Origin: Limanda limanda | Lineage: Eukaryota > Chordata > Actinopteri > Pleuronectiformes > Pleuronectidae | Assembly (NCBI RefSeq): GCF_963576545.1 | Contig: NW_026870438.1 | Coordinates: 992,001 to 1,056,000, forward strand | Direction: 5' to 3' | DNA length: 64,000 nucleotides | Shown: piece after piece, positions 11,692-23,583 of the stretch | How the letters are laid out: every line of letters starts with the position of its first letter | Position numbering within the stretch: the first letter of the stretch is position 1 | The notes under the pieces: generated by a model | What the model saw: only the letters and a program-made list of their open reading frames with translations | Database searches by the model: none | Told to the model about the DNA's origin: nothing | Position numbers and translations under genes: made by a program

Positions 11692-14600
11692 CTAAATGGG
11701 GTAGCGCGCATCGATCGGTACCATCCTTGAGCTTCTCCGACTTTCGGAAGGGTTAGGGTTAGGGTTAGGGATGAAAGCACATAGGAGAAAGAGATATTCT
11801 TGAATAACTTTTTTTGTGAAGGTCGGAGAGACTTGGAAAGTGGTTGCATCTGGACTAATTTGGGTCCTGCGGATCGATTGGTACCATCCCCGAGCTTGTA
11901 CGACCTTCGGAAGAGGTCGACCGACGAAATTCCCCCAAATCTGAGGAGATATTCTTGAATAACTTTTTTTGTGAAGGTCGGAGAGACTTGCAAGTAGGCT
12001 CTACCCCCACTAAATGGGGTTGCGCGCATCGATCGGTACCATCCTTGAGCTTCTCCGACTTTCGGAAGGGTTAGGGTTAGGGATGAAAGCACATAGGAGA
12101 AAGAGATATTCTTGAATAACTTTTTTTGTGAAGGTCGGAGAGACTTGCAAGTAGGCTCTACTCCCACTAAATGGGGTAGCGCGCATCGATCGGTACCATC
12201 CTTGAGCTTCTCCGACTTTCGGAAGGGTTAGGGTTAGGGTTAGGGATGAAAGCACATAGGAGAAAGAGATATTCTTGAATAACTTTTTTTGTGAAGGTCG
12301 GAGAGACTTGCAAGTAGGCTCTACCCCCACTAAATGGGGTAGCGCGCATCGATCGGTACCATCCTTGAGCTTCTCCGACTTTCGGAAGGGTTAGGGTTAG
12401 GGTTAGGGATGAAAGCACATAGGAGAAAGAGATATTCTTGAATAACTTTTTTTGTGAAGGTCGGAGAGACTTGCAAGTAGGCTCTACCCCCACTAAATGG
12501 GGTAGCGCGCATCGATCGGTACCATCCTTGAGCTTCTCCGACTTTCGGAAGGGTTAGGGTTAGGGTTAGGGATGAAAGCACATAGGAGAAAGAGATATTC
12601 TTGAATAACTTTTTTTGTGAAGGTCGGAGAGACTTGAAAAGTGGTTGCATCTGGACTAATTTGGGTCCTGCGGATCGATTGGTACCATCCCCGAGCTTGT
12701 ACGACCTTCGGAAGAGGTCGACCGACGAAATTCCCCCAAATCTGAGGAGATATTCTTGAATAACTTTTTTTGTGAAGGTCGGAGAGACTTGCAAGTAGGC
12801 TCTACCCCCACTAAATGGGGTTGCGCGCATCGATCGGTACCATCCTTGAGCTTCTCCGACTTTCGGAAGGGTTAGGGTTAGGGTTAGGGATGAAAGCACA
12901 TAGGAGAAAGAGATATTCTTGAATAACTTTTTTTGTGAAGGTCGGAGAGACTTGCAAGTAGGCTCTACTCCCACTTAATGGGGTAGCGCGCATCGATCGG
13001 TACCATCTTTGAGCTTCTCCGACTTTCGGAAGGGTTAGGGTTAGGGTTAGGGATGAAAGCACATAGGAGAAAGAGATATTCTTGAATAACTTTTTTTGTG
13101 AAGGTCGGAGAGACTTGCAAGTAGGCTCTACCCCCACTAAATGGGGTAGCGCGCATCGATCGGTACCATCCTTGAGCTTCTCCGACTTTCGGAAGGGTTA
13201 GGGTTAGGGTTAGGGATGAAAGCACATAGGAGAAAGAGATATTCTTGAATAACTTTTTTTGTGAAGGTCGGAGAGACTTGCAAGTAGGCTCTACCCCCAC
13301 TAAATGGGGTAGCGCGCATCGATCGGTACCATCCTTGAGCTTCTCCGACTTTCGGAAGGGTTAGGGTTAGGGTTAGGGATGAAAGCACATAGGAGAAAGA
13401 GATATTCTTGAATAACTTTTTTTGTAAAGGTCGGAGAGACTTGGAAAGTGGTTGCATCTGGACTAATTTGGGTCCTGCGGATCGATTGGTACCATCCCCA
13501 AGCTTGTACGACCTTCGGAAGAGGTCGACCGACGAAATTCCCCCAAATCTGAGGAGATATTCTTGAATAACTTTTTTTGTGAAGGTCGGAGAGACTTGCA
13601 AGTAGGCTCTACCCCCACTAAATGGGGTTGCGCGCATCGATCGGTACCATCCTTGAGCTTCTCCGACTTTCGGAAGGGTTAGGGTTAGGGTTAGGGATGA
13701 AAGCACATAGGAGAAAGAGATATTCTTGAATAACTTTTTTTGTGAAGGTCGGAGAGACTTGCAAGTAGGCTCTACCCCCACTAAATGGGGTAGCGCGCAT
13801 CGATCGGTACCATCCTTGAGCTTCTCCGACTTTCGGAAGGGTTAGGGTTAGGGTTAGGGATGAAAGCACATAGGAGAAAGAGATATTCTTGAATAACTTT
13901 TTTTGTGAAGGTCGGAGAGACTTGGAAAGTGGTTGCATCTGGACTAATTTGGGTCCTGCGGATCGATTGGTACCATCCCCGAGTTTGTACGACCTTCGGA
14001 AGAGGTCGACCGACGAAATTCCCCCAAATCTGAGGAGATATTCTTGAATAACTTTTTTTGTGAAGGTCGGAGAGACTTGCAAGTAGGCTCTACCCCCACT
14101 AAATGGGGTTGCGCGCATCGATCGGTACCATCCTTGAGCTTCTCCGACTTTCGGAAGGGTTAGGGTTAGGGATGAAAGCACATAGGAGAAAGAGATATTC
14201 TTGAATAACTTTTTTTGTGAAGGTCGGAGAGACTTGCAAGTAGGCTCTACTCCCACTAAATGGGGTAGCGCGCATCGATCGGTACCATCCTTGAGCTTCT
14301 CCGACTTTCGGAAGGGTTAGGGTTAGGGTTAGGGATGAAAGCACATAGGAGAAAGAGATATTCTTGAATAACTTTTTTTGTGAAGGTCGGAGAGACTTGC
14401 AAGTAGGCTCTACCCCCACTAAATGGGGTAGCGCGCATCGATCGGTACCATCCTTGAGCTTCTCCGACTTTCGGAAGGGTTAGGGTTAGGGTTAGGGATG
14501 AAAGCACATAGGAGAAAGAGATATTCTTGAATAACTTTTTTTGTGAAGGTCGGAGAGACTTGCAAGTAGGCTCTACCCCCACTAAATGGGGTAGCGCGCA

Positions 14601-15869
14601 TCGATCGGTACCATCCTTGAGCTTCTCCGACTTTCGGAAGGGTTAGGGTTAGGGTTAGGGATGAAAGCACATAGGAGAAAGAGATATTCTTGAATAACTT
14701 TTTTTGTGAAGGTCGGAGAGACTTGAAAAGTGGTTGCATCTGGACTAATTTGGGTCCTGCGGATCGATTGGTACCATCCCCGAGCTTGTACGACCTTCGG
14801 AAGAGGTCGACCGACGAAATTCCCCCAAATCTGAGGAGATATTCTTGAATAACTTTTTTTGTGAAGGTCGGAGAGACTTGCAAGTAGGCTCTACCCCCAC
14901 TAAATGGGGTTGCGCGCATCGATCGGTACCATCCTTGAGCTTCTCCGACTTTCGGAAGGGTTAGGGTTAGGGTTAGGGATGAAAGCACATAGGAGAAAGA
15001 GATATTCTTGAATAACTTTTTTTGTGAAGGTCGGAGAGACTTGCAAGTAGGCTCTACTCCCACTAAATGGGGTAGCGCGCATCGATCGGTACCATCTTTG
15101 AGCTTCTCCGACTTTCGGAAGGGTTAGGGTTAGGGTTAGGGATGAAAGCACATAGGAGAAAGAGATATTCTTGAATAACTTTTTTTGTGAAGGTCGGAGA
15201 GACTTGCAAGTAGGCTCTACCCCCACTAAATGGGGTAGCGCGCATCGATCGGTACCATCCTTGAGCTTCTCCGACTTTCGGAAGGGTTAGGGTTAGGGTT
15301 AGGGATGAAAGCACATAGGAGAAAGAGATATTCTTGAATAACTTTTTTTGTGAAGGTCGGAGAGACTTGCAAGTAGGCTCTACCCCCACTAAATGGGGTA
15401 GCGCGCATCGATCGGTACCATCCTTGAGCTTCTCCGACTTTCGGAAGGGTTAGGGTTAGGGTTAGGGATGAAAGCACATAGGAGAAAGACATATTCTTGA
15501 ATAACTTTTTTTGTGAAGGTCGGAGAGACTTGGAAAGTGGTTGCATCTGGACTAATTTGGGTCCTGCGGATCGATTGGTACCATCCCCGAGCTTGTACGA
15601 CCTTCGGAAGAGGTCGACCAACGAAATTCCCCCAAATCTGAGGAGATATTCTTGAATAACTTTTTTTGTGAAGGTTGGAGAGACTTGCAAGTAGGCTCTA
15701 CCCCCACTAAATGGGGTTGCGCACATCGATCGGTACCATCCTTGAGCTTCTCCGACTTTCGGAAGGGTTAGGGTTAGGGTTAGGGATGAAAGCACATAGG
15801 AGAAAGAGATATTCTTGAATAACTTTTTTTGTGAAGGTCGGAGAGACTTGCAAGTAGGCTCTACCCCCA
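11692..15869 (+). repeat. Two 2089-bp higher-order repeats
   Basis: Copies are 11692-13780 and 13781-15869. Each reads AB a A A AB A A A AB A, including the shortened two-copy tract in the same place (12010 and 14099). Boundaries in copy 1 are 11692, 12010, 12167, 12330, 12493, 12811, 12974, 13137, 13300, 13618; copy 2 is each plus 2089. The last AB A of copy 2 (from 15389) is diverged, with changes at 15490, 15620 and 15676, and looks partly replaced by another array segment. The boundary at 12974 reads CTTAATGG instead of CTAAATGG. Confidence 0.93.
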
Positions 15870-16189
15870 CTAAATGGGGTAGCGCGCATCGATCGGTACC
15901 ATCCTTGAGCTTCTCCGACTTTCGGAAGGGTTAGGGTTAGGGATGAAAGCACATAGGAGAAAGAGATATTCTTGAATAACTTTTTTTGTGAAGGTCGGAG
16001 AGACTTGCAAGTAGGCTCTACCCCCACTAAATGGGGTAGCGCGCATCGATCGGTACCATCCTTGAGCTTCTCCGACTTTCGGAAGGGTTAGGGTTAGGGT
16101 TAGGGATGAAAGCACATAGGAGAAAGAGATATTCTTGAATAACTTTTTTTGTGAAGGTCGGAGAGACTTGCAAGTAGGCTTTACCCCCA
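15870..16189 (+). repeat. Linker a A between two higher-order blocks
   Basis: One two-copy unit (15870-16026) and one three-copy unit (16027-16189) sit between the 2089-bp and 2415-bp repeats. The second ends in GGCTTTACCCCC, a variant also seen near 21492, 22617, 27912, 31601 and 55253. Confidence 0.9.
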
Positions 16190-19100
16190 CTAAATGGGGT
16201 AGCGCGCATCGATCGGTACCATCCTTGAGCTTCTCCGACTTTCGGAAGGGTTAGGGTTAGGGTTAGGGATGAAAGCACATAGGAGAAAGAGATATTCTTG
16301 AATAACTTTTTTTGTGAAGGTCGGAGAGACTTGAAAAGTGGTTGCATCTGGACTAATTTGGGTCCTGCGGATCGATTGGTACCATCCCCGAGCTTGTACG
16401 ACCTTCGGAAGAGGTCGACCGACGAAATTCCCCCAAATCTGAGGAGATATTCTTGAATAACTTTTTTTGTGAAGGTCGGAGAGACTTGCAAGTAGGCTCT
16501 ACCCCCACTAAATGGGGTTGCGCGCATCGATCGGTACCATCCTTGAGCTTCTCCGACTTTCGGAAGGGTTAGGGTTAGGGTTAGGGATGAAAGCACATAG
16601 GAGAAAGAGATATTCTTGAATAACTTTTTTTGTGAAGGTCGGAGAGACTTGCAAGTAGGCTCTACTCCCACTAAATGGGGTAGCGCGCATCGATCGGTAC
16701 CATCTTTGAGCTTCTCCGACTTTCGGAAGGGTTAGGGTTAGGGTTAGGGATGAAAGCACATAGGAGAAAGAGATATTCTTGAATAACTTTTTTTGTGAAG
16801 GTCGGAGAGACTTGCAAGTAGGCTCTACCCCCACTAAATGGGGTAGCGCGCATCGATCGGTACCATCCTTGAGCTTCTCCGACTTTCGGAAGGGTTAGGG
16901 TTAGGGTTAGGGATGAAAGCACATAGGAGAAAGAGATATTCTTGAATAACTTTTTTTGTGAAGGTCGGAGAGACTTGCAAGTAGGCTCTACCCCCACTAA
17001 ATGGGGTAGCGCGCATCGATCGGTACCATCCTTGAGCTTCTCCGACTTTCGGAAGGGTTAGGGTTAGGGATGAAAGCACATAGGAGAAAGAGATATTCTT
17101 GAATAACTTTTTTTGTGAAGGTCGGAGAGACTTGGAAAGTGGTTGCATCTGGACTAATTTGGGTCCTGCGGATCGATTGGTACCATGCCCGAGCTTGTAC
17201 GACCTTCGGAAGAGGTCGACCGACGAAATTCCCCCAAATCTGAGGAGATATTCTTGAATAACTTTTTTTGTGAAGGTCGGAGAGACTTGCAAGTAGGCTC
17301 TACCCCCACTAAATGGGGTAGCGCGCATCGATCGGTACCATCCTTGAGCTTCTCCGACTTTCGGAAGGGTTAGGGTTAGGGTTAGGGATGAAAGCACATA
17401 GGAGAAAGAGATATTCTTGAATAACTTTTTTTGTGAAGGTCGGAGAGACTTGCAAGTAGGCTCTACTCCCACTAAATGGGGTAGCGCGCATCGATCGGTA
17501 CCATCTTTGAGCTTCTCCGACTTTCGGAAGGGTTAGGGTTAGGGTTAGGGATGAAAGCACATAGGAGAAAGAGATATTCTTGAATAACTTTTTTTGTGAA
17601 GGTCGGAGAGACTTGCAAGTAGGCTCTACCCCCACTAAATGGGGTAGCGCGCATCGATCGGTACCATCCTTGAGCTTCTCCGACTTTCGGAAGGGTTAGG
17701 GTTAGGGTTAGGGATGAAAGCACATAGGAGAAAGAGATATTCTTGAATAACTTTTTTTGTGAAGGTCGGAGAGACTTGCAAGTAGGCTCTACCCCCACTA
17801 AATGGGGTAGCGCGCATCGATCGGTACCATCCTTGAGCTTCTCCGACTTTCGGAAGGGTTAGGGTTAGGGTTAGGGATGAAAGCACATAGGAGAAAGAGA
17901 TATTCTTGAATAACTTTTTTTGTGAAGGTCGGAGAGACTTGGAAAGTGGTTGCATCTGGACTAATTTGGGTCCTGCGGATCGATTGGTACCATGCCCGAG
18001 CTTGTACGACCTTCGGAAGAGGTCGACCGACGAAATTCCCCCAAATCTGAGGAGATATTCTTGAATAACTTTTTTTGTGAAGGTCGGAGAGACTTGCAAG
18101 TAGGCTCTACCCCCACTAAATGGGGTAACGCGCATCGATCGGTACCATCCTTGAGCTTCTCCGACTTTCGGAAGGGTTAGGGTTAGGGTTAGGGATGAAA
18201 GCACATAGGAGAAAGAGATATTCTTGAATAACTTTTTTTGTGAAGGTCGGAGAGACTTGCAAGTAGGCTCTACCCCAACTAAATGGGGTAGCGCGCATCG
18301 ATCGATACCATCCTTGAGCTTCTCCGACTTTCGGAAGGGTTAGGGTTAGGGTTAGGGATGAAAGCACATAGGAGAAAGAGATATTCTTGAATAACTTTTT
18401 TTGTGAAGGTCGGAGAGACTTGCAAGTAGGCTCTACCCCCACTAAATGGGGTAGCGCGCATCGATCGGTACCATCCTTGAGCTTCTCCGACTTTCGGAAG
18501 GGTTAGGGTTAGGGTTAGGGATGAAAGCACATAGGAGAAAGAGATATTCTTGAATAACTTTTTTTGTGAAGGTCGGAGAGACTTGCAAGTAGGCTCTACC
18601 CCCACTAAATGGGGTAGCGCGCATCGATCGGTACCATCCTTGAGCTTCTCCGACTTTCGGAAGGGTTAGGGTTAGGGTTAGGGATGAAAGCACATAGGAG
18701 AAAGAGATATTCTTGAATAACTTTTTTTGTGAAGGTCGGAGAGACTTGAAAAGTGGTTGCATCTGGACTAATTTGGGTCCTGCGGATCGATTGGTACCAT
18801 CCCCGAGCTTGTACGACCTTCGGAAGAGGTCGACCGACGAAATTCCCCCAAATCTGAGGAGATATTCTTGAATAACTTTTTTTGTGAAGGTCGGAGAGAC
18901 TTGCAAGTAGGCTCTACCCCCACTAAATGGGGTTGCGCGCATCGATCGGTACCATCCTTGAGCTTCTCCGACTTTCGGAAGGGTTAGGGTTAGGGTTAGG
19001 GATGAAAGCACATAGGAGAAAGAGATATTCTTGAATAACTTTTTTTGTGAAGGTCGGAGAGACTTGCAAGTAGGCTCTACTCCCACTAAATGGGGTAGCG

Positions 19101-21019
19101 CGCATCGATCGGTACCATCTTTGAGCTTCTCCGACTTTCGGAAGGGTTAGGGTTAGGGTTAGGGATGAAAGCACATAGGAGAAAGAGATATTCTTGAATA
19201 ACTTTTTTTGTGAAGGTCGGAGAGACTTGCAAGTAGGCTCTACCCCCACTAAATGGGGTAGCGCGCATCGATCGGTACCATCCTTGAGCTTCTCCGACTT
19301 TCGGAAGGGTTAGGGTTAGGGTTAGGGATGAAAGCACATAGGAGAAAGAGATATTCTTGAATAACTTTTTTTGTGAAGGTCGGAGAGACTTGCAAGTAGG
19401 CTCTACCCCCACTAAATGGGGTAGCGCGCATCGATCGGTACCATCCTTGAGCTTCTCCGACTTTCGGAAGGGTTAGGGTTAGGGATGAAAGCACATAGGA
19501 GAAAGAGATATTCTTGAATAACTTTTTTTGTGAAGGTCGGAGAGACTTGGAAAGTGGTTGCATCTGGACTAATTTGGGTCCTGCGGATCGATTGGTACCA
19601 TGCCCGAGCTTGTACGACCTTCGGAAGAGGTCGACCGACGAAATTCCCCCAAATCTGAGGAGATATTCTTGAATAACTTTTTTTGTGAAGGTCGGAGAGA
19701 CTTGCAAGTAGGCTCTACCCCCACTAAATGGGGTAGCGCGCATCGATCGGTACCATCCTTGAGCTTCTCCGACTTTCGGAAGGGTTAGGGTTAGGGTTAG
19801 GGATGAAAGCACATAGGAGAAAGAGATATTCTTGAATAACTTTTTTTGTGAAGGTCGGAGAGACTTGCAAGTAGGCTCTACTCCCACTAAATGGGGTAGC
19901 GCGCATCGATCGGTACCATCTTTGAGCTTCTCCGACTTTCGGAAGGGTTAGGGTTAGGGTTAGGGATGAAAGCACATAGGAGAAAGAGATATTCTTGAAT
20001 AACTTTTTTTGTGAAGGTCGGAGAGACTTGCAAGTAGGCTCTACCCCCACTAAATGGGGTAGCGCGCATCGATCGGTACCATCCTTGAGCTTCTCCGACT
20101 TTCGGAAGGGTTAGGGTTAGGGTTAGGGATGAAAGCACATAGGAGAAAGAGATATTCTTGAATAACTTTTTTTGTGAAGGTCGGAGAGACTTGCAAGTAG
20201 GCTCTACCCCCACTAAATGGGGTAGCGCGCATCGATCGGTACCATCCTTGAGCTTCTCCGACTTTCGGAAGGGTTAGGGTTAGGGTTAGGGATGAAAGCA
20301 CATAGGAGAAAGAGATATTCTTGAATAACTTTTTTTGTGAAGGTCGGAGAGACTTGGAAAGTGGTTGCATCTGGACTAATTTGGGTCCTGCGGATCGATT
20401 GGTACCATGCCCGAGCTTGTACGACCTTCGGAAGAGGTCGACCGACGAAATTCCCCCAAATCTGAGGAGATATTCTTGAATAACTTTTTTTGTGAAGGTC
20501 GGAGAGACTTGCAAGTAGGCTCTACCCCCACTAAATGGGGTAACGCGCATCGATCGGTACCATCCTTGAGCTTCTCCGACTTTCGGAAGGGTTAGGGTTA
20601 GGGTTAGGGATGAAAGCACATAGGAGAAAGAGATATTCTTGAATAACTTTTTTTGTGAAGGTCGGAGAGACTTGCAAGTAGGCTCTACCCCCACTAAATG
20701 GGGTAGCGCGCATCGATCGGTACCATCCTTGAGCTTCTCCGACTTTCGGAAGGGTTAGGGTTAGGGTTAGGGATGAAAGCACATAGGAGAAAGAGATATT
20801 CTTGAATAACTTTTTTTGTGAAGGTCGGAGAGACTTGCAAGTAGGCTCTACCCCCACTAAATGGGGTAGCGCGCATCGATCGGTACCATCCTTGAGCTTC
20901 TCCGACTTTCGGAAGGGTTAGGGTTAGGGTTAGGGATGAAAGCACATAGGAGAAAGAGATATTCTTGAATAACTTTTTTTGTGAAGGTCGGAGAGACTTG
21001 CAAGTAGGCTCTACCCCCA
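16190..21019 (+). repeat. Two 2415-bp higher-order repeats
   Basis: Copies are 16190-18604 and 18605-21019, each AB AAA aB AAA AB AAA. Copy 1 boundaries are 16190, 16508, 16671, 16834, 16997, 17309, 17472, 17635, 17798, 18116, 18279 and 18442; copy 2 is each plus 2415. Shared private markers are the two-copy unit before B (16997 and 19412), CATGCCC B units (ATG at 17185/19600 and 17992/20407) and GGGGTAACGCG (near 18127 and 20542). Differences are few: copy 1 alone has CCCCAACTAAA near 18276 and CGATCGATACC near 18305. This indicates recent segmental duplication. Confidence 0.94.
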
Positions 21020-23583
21020 CTAAATGGGGTAGCGCGCATCGATCGGTACCATCCTTGAGCTTCTCCGACTTTCGGAAGGGTTAGGGTTAGGGTTAGGGAT
21101 GAAAGCACATAGGAGAAAGAGATATTCTTGAATAACTTTTTTTGTGAAGGTCGGAGAGACTTGGAAAGTGGTTGCATCTGGACTAATTTGGGTCCTGCAG
21201 ATCGATTGGTACCATCCCCGAGCTTGTACGACCTTCGGAAGAGGTCGACCGACGAAATTCCCCCAAATCTGAGGAGATATTCTTGAATAACTTTTTTTGT
21301 GAAGGTCGGAGAGACTTGCAAGTAGGCTCTACCCCCACTAAATGGGGTTGCGCGCATCGATCGGTACCATCTTTGAGCTTCTCCGACTTTCGGAAGGGTT
21401 AGGGTTAGGGTTAGGGATGAAAGCACATAGGAGAAAGAGATATTCTTGAATAACTTTTTTTGTGAAGGTCGGAGAGACTTGCAAGTAGGCTTTACCCCCA
21501 CTAAATGGGGTAGCGCACATCGATCGGTACCATCCTTGAGCTTCTCCGACTTTCGGAAGGGTTAGGGTTAGGGTTAGGGATGAAAGCACATAGGAGGAAG
21601 TGATATTCTTGAATAACTTTTTTTGTGAAGGTCGGAGAGACTTGGAAAGTGGTTGCATCTGGACTAATTTGGGTCCTGCGGATCGATTGGTACCATCCCC
21701 GAGCTTGTACGACCTTCGAAAGAGGTCGACCGACGAAATTCCCCCAAATCTGAGGAGATATTCTTGAATAACTTTTTTTGTGAAGGTCGGAGAGACTTGC
21801 AAGTAGGCTCTACCCCCACTAAATGGGGTTGCGCGCATCGATCGGTACCATCCTTGAGCTTCTCCGACTTTCGGAAGGGTTAGGGTTAGGGTTAGGGATG
21901 AAAGCACATAGGAGAAAGAGATATTCTTGAATAACTTTTTTTGTGAAGGTCGGAGAGACTTGCAAGTAGGCTCTACCCCCACTAAATGGGGTAGCGCGCA
22001 TCGATCGGTACCATCCTTGAGCTTCTCCGACTTTCGGAAGGGTTAGGGTTAGGGTTAGGGATGAAAGCACATAGGAGAAAGAGATATTCTTGAATAACTT
22101 TTTTTGTGAAGGTCGGAGAGACTTGCAAGTAGGCTCTACCCCCACTAAATGGGGTAGCGCGCATCGATCGGTACCATCCTTGAGCTTCTCCGACTTTCGG
22201 AAGGGTTAGGGTTAGGGTTAGGGATGAAAGCACATAGGAGAAAGAGATATTCTTGAATAACTTTTTTTGTGAAGGTCGGAGAGACTTGGAAAGTGGTTGC
22301 ATCTGGACTAATTTGGGTCCTGCGGATCGATTGGTACCATCCCCGAGCTTGTACGACCTTCGGAAAAGGTCGACCGACGAAATTCCCCCAAATCTGAGGA
22401 GATATTCTTGAATAACTTTTTTTGTGAAGGTCGGAGAGACTTGCAAGTAGGCTCTACCCCCACTAAATGGGGTTGCGCGCATCGATCGGTACCATCCTTG
22501 AGCTTCTCCGACTTTCGGAAGGGTTAGGGTTAGGGTTAGGGATGAAAGCACATAGGAGAAAGAGATATTCTTGAATAACTTTTTTTGTGAAGGTCGGAGA
22601 GACTTGCAAGTAGGCTTTACCCCCACTAAATGGGGTAGCGCGCATCGATCGGTACCATCCTTGAGCTTCTCCGACTTTCGGAAGGGTTAGGGTTAGGGAT
22701 GAAAGCACATAGGAGGAAGAGATATTCTTGAATAACTTTTTTTGTGAAGGTCGGAGAGACTTGGAAAGTGGTTGCATCTGGACTAATTTGGGTCCTGCGG
22801 ATCGATTGGTACCATCCCCGAGCTTGTACGACCTTCGAAAGAGGTCGACCGACGAAATTCCCCCAAATCTGAGGAGATATTCTTGAATAACTTTTTTTGT
22901 GAAGGTCGGAGAGACTTGCAAGTAGGCTCTACCCCCACTAAATGGGGTTGCGCGCATCGATCGGTACCATCCTTGAGCTTCTCCGACTTTCGGAAGGGTT
23001 AGGGTTAGGGATGAAAGCACATAGGAGAAAGAGATATTCTTGAATAACTTTTTTTGTGAAGGTCGGAGAGACTTGCAAGTAGGCTCTACCCCCACTAAAT
23101 GGGGTAGCGCGCATCGATCGGTACCATCCTTGAGCTTCTCCGACTTTCGGAAGGGTTAGGGTTAGGGTTAGGGATGAAAGCACATAGGAGAAAGAGATAT
23201 TCTTGAATAACTTTTTTTGTGAAGGTCGGAGAGACTTGCAAGTAGGCTCTACCCCCACTAAATGGGGTAGCGCGCATCGATCGGTACCATCCTTGAGCTT
23301 CTCCGACTTTCGGAAGGGTTAGGGTTAGGGTTAGGGATGAAAGCACATAGGAGAAAGAGATATTCTTGAATAACTTTTTTTGTGAAGGTCGGAGAGACTT
23401 GCAAGTAGGCTCTACCCCCACTAAATGGGGTAGCGCGCATCGATCGGTACCATCCTTGAGCTTCTCCGACTTTCGGAAGGGTTAGGGTTAGGGTTAGGGA
23501 TGAAAGCACATAGGAGAAAGAGATATTCTTGAATAACTTTTTTTGTGAAGGTCGGAGAGACTTGCAAGTAGGCTCTACCCCCA
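21020..23583 (+). repeat. Mixed block with AGGAGGAAG units
   Basis: Order: AB A (21020, 21338), AB A A (21501, 21819, 21982), AB A (22145, 22463), aB a (22626, 22938), A A A (23095, 23258, 23421). The A units starting at 21501 and 22626 have AGGAGGAAG instead of AGGAGAAAG after the telomeric tract. Each is followed by a B with TTCGAAAGAGG instead of TTCGGAAGAGG (near 21718 and 22838), so the two variants travel together as one haplotype. Confidence 0.91.
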
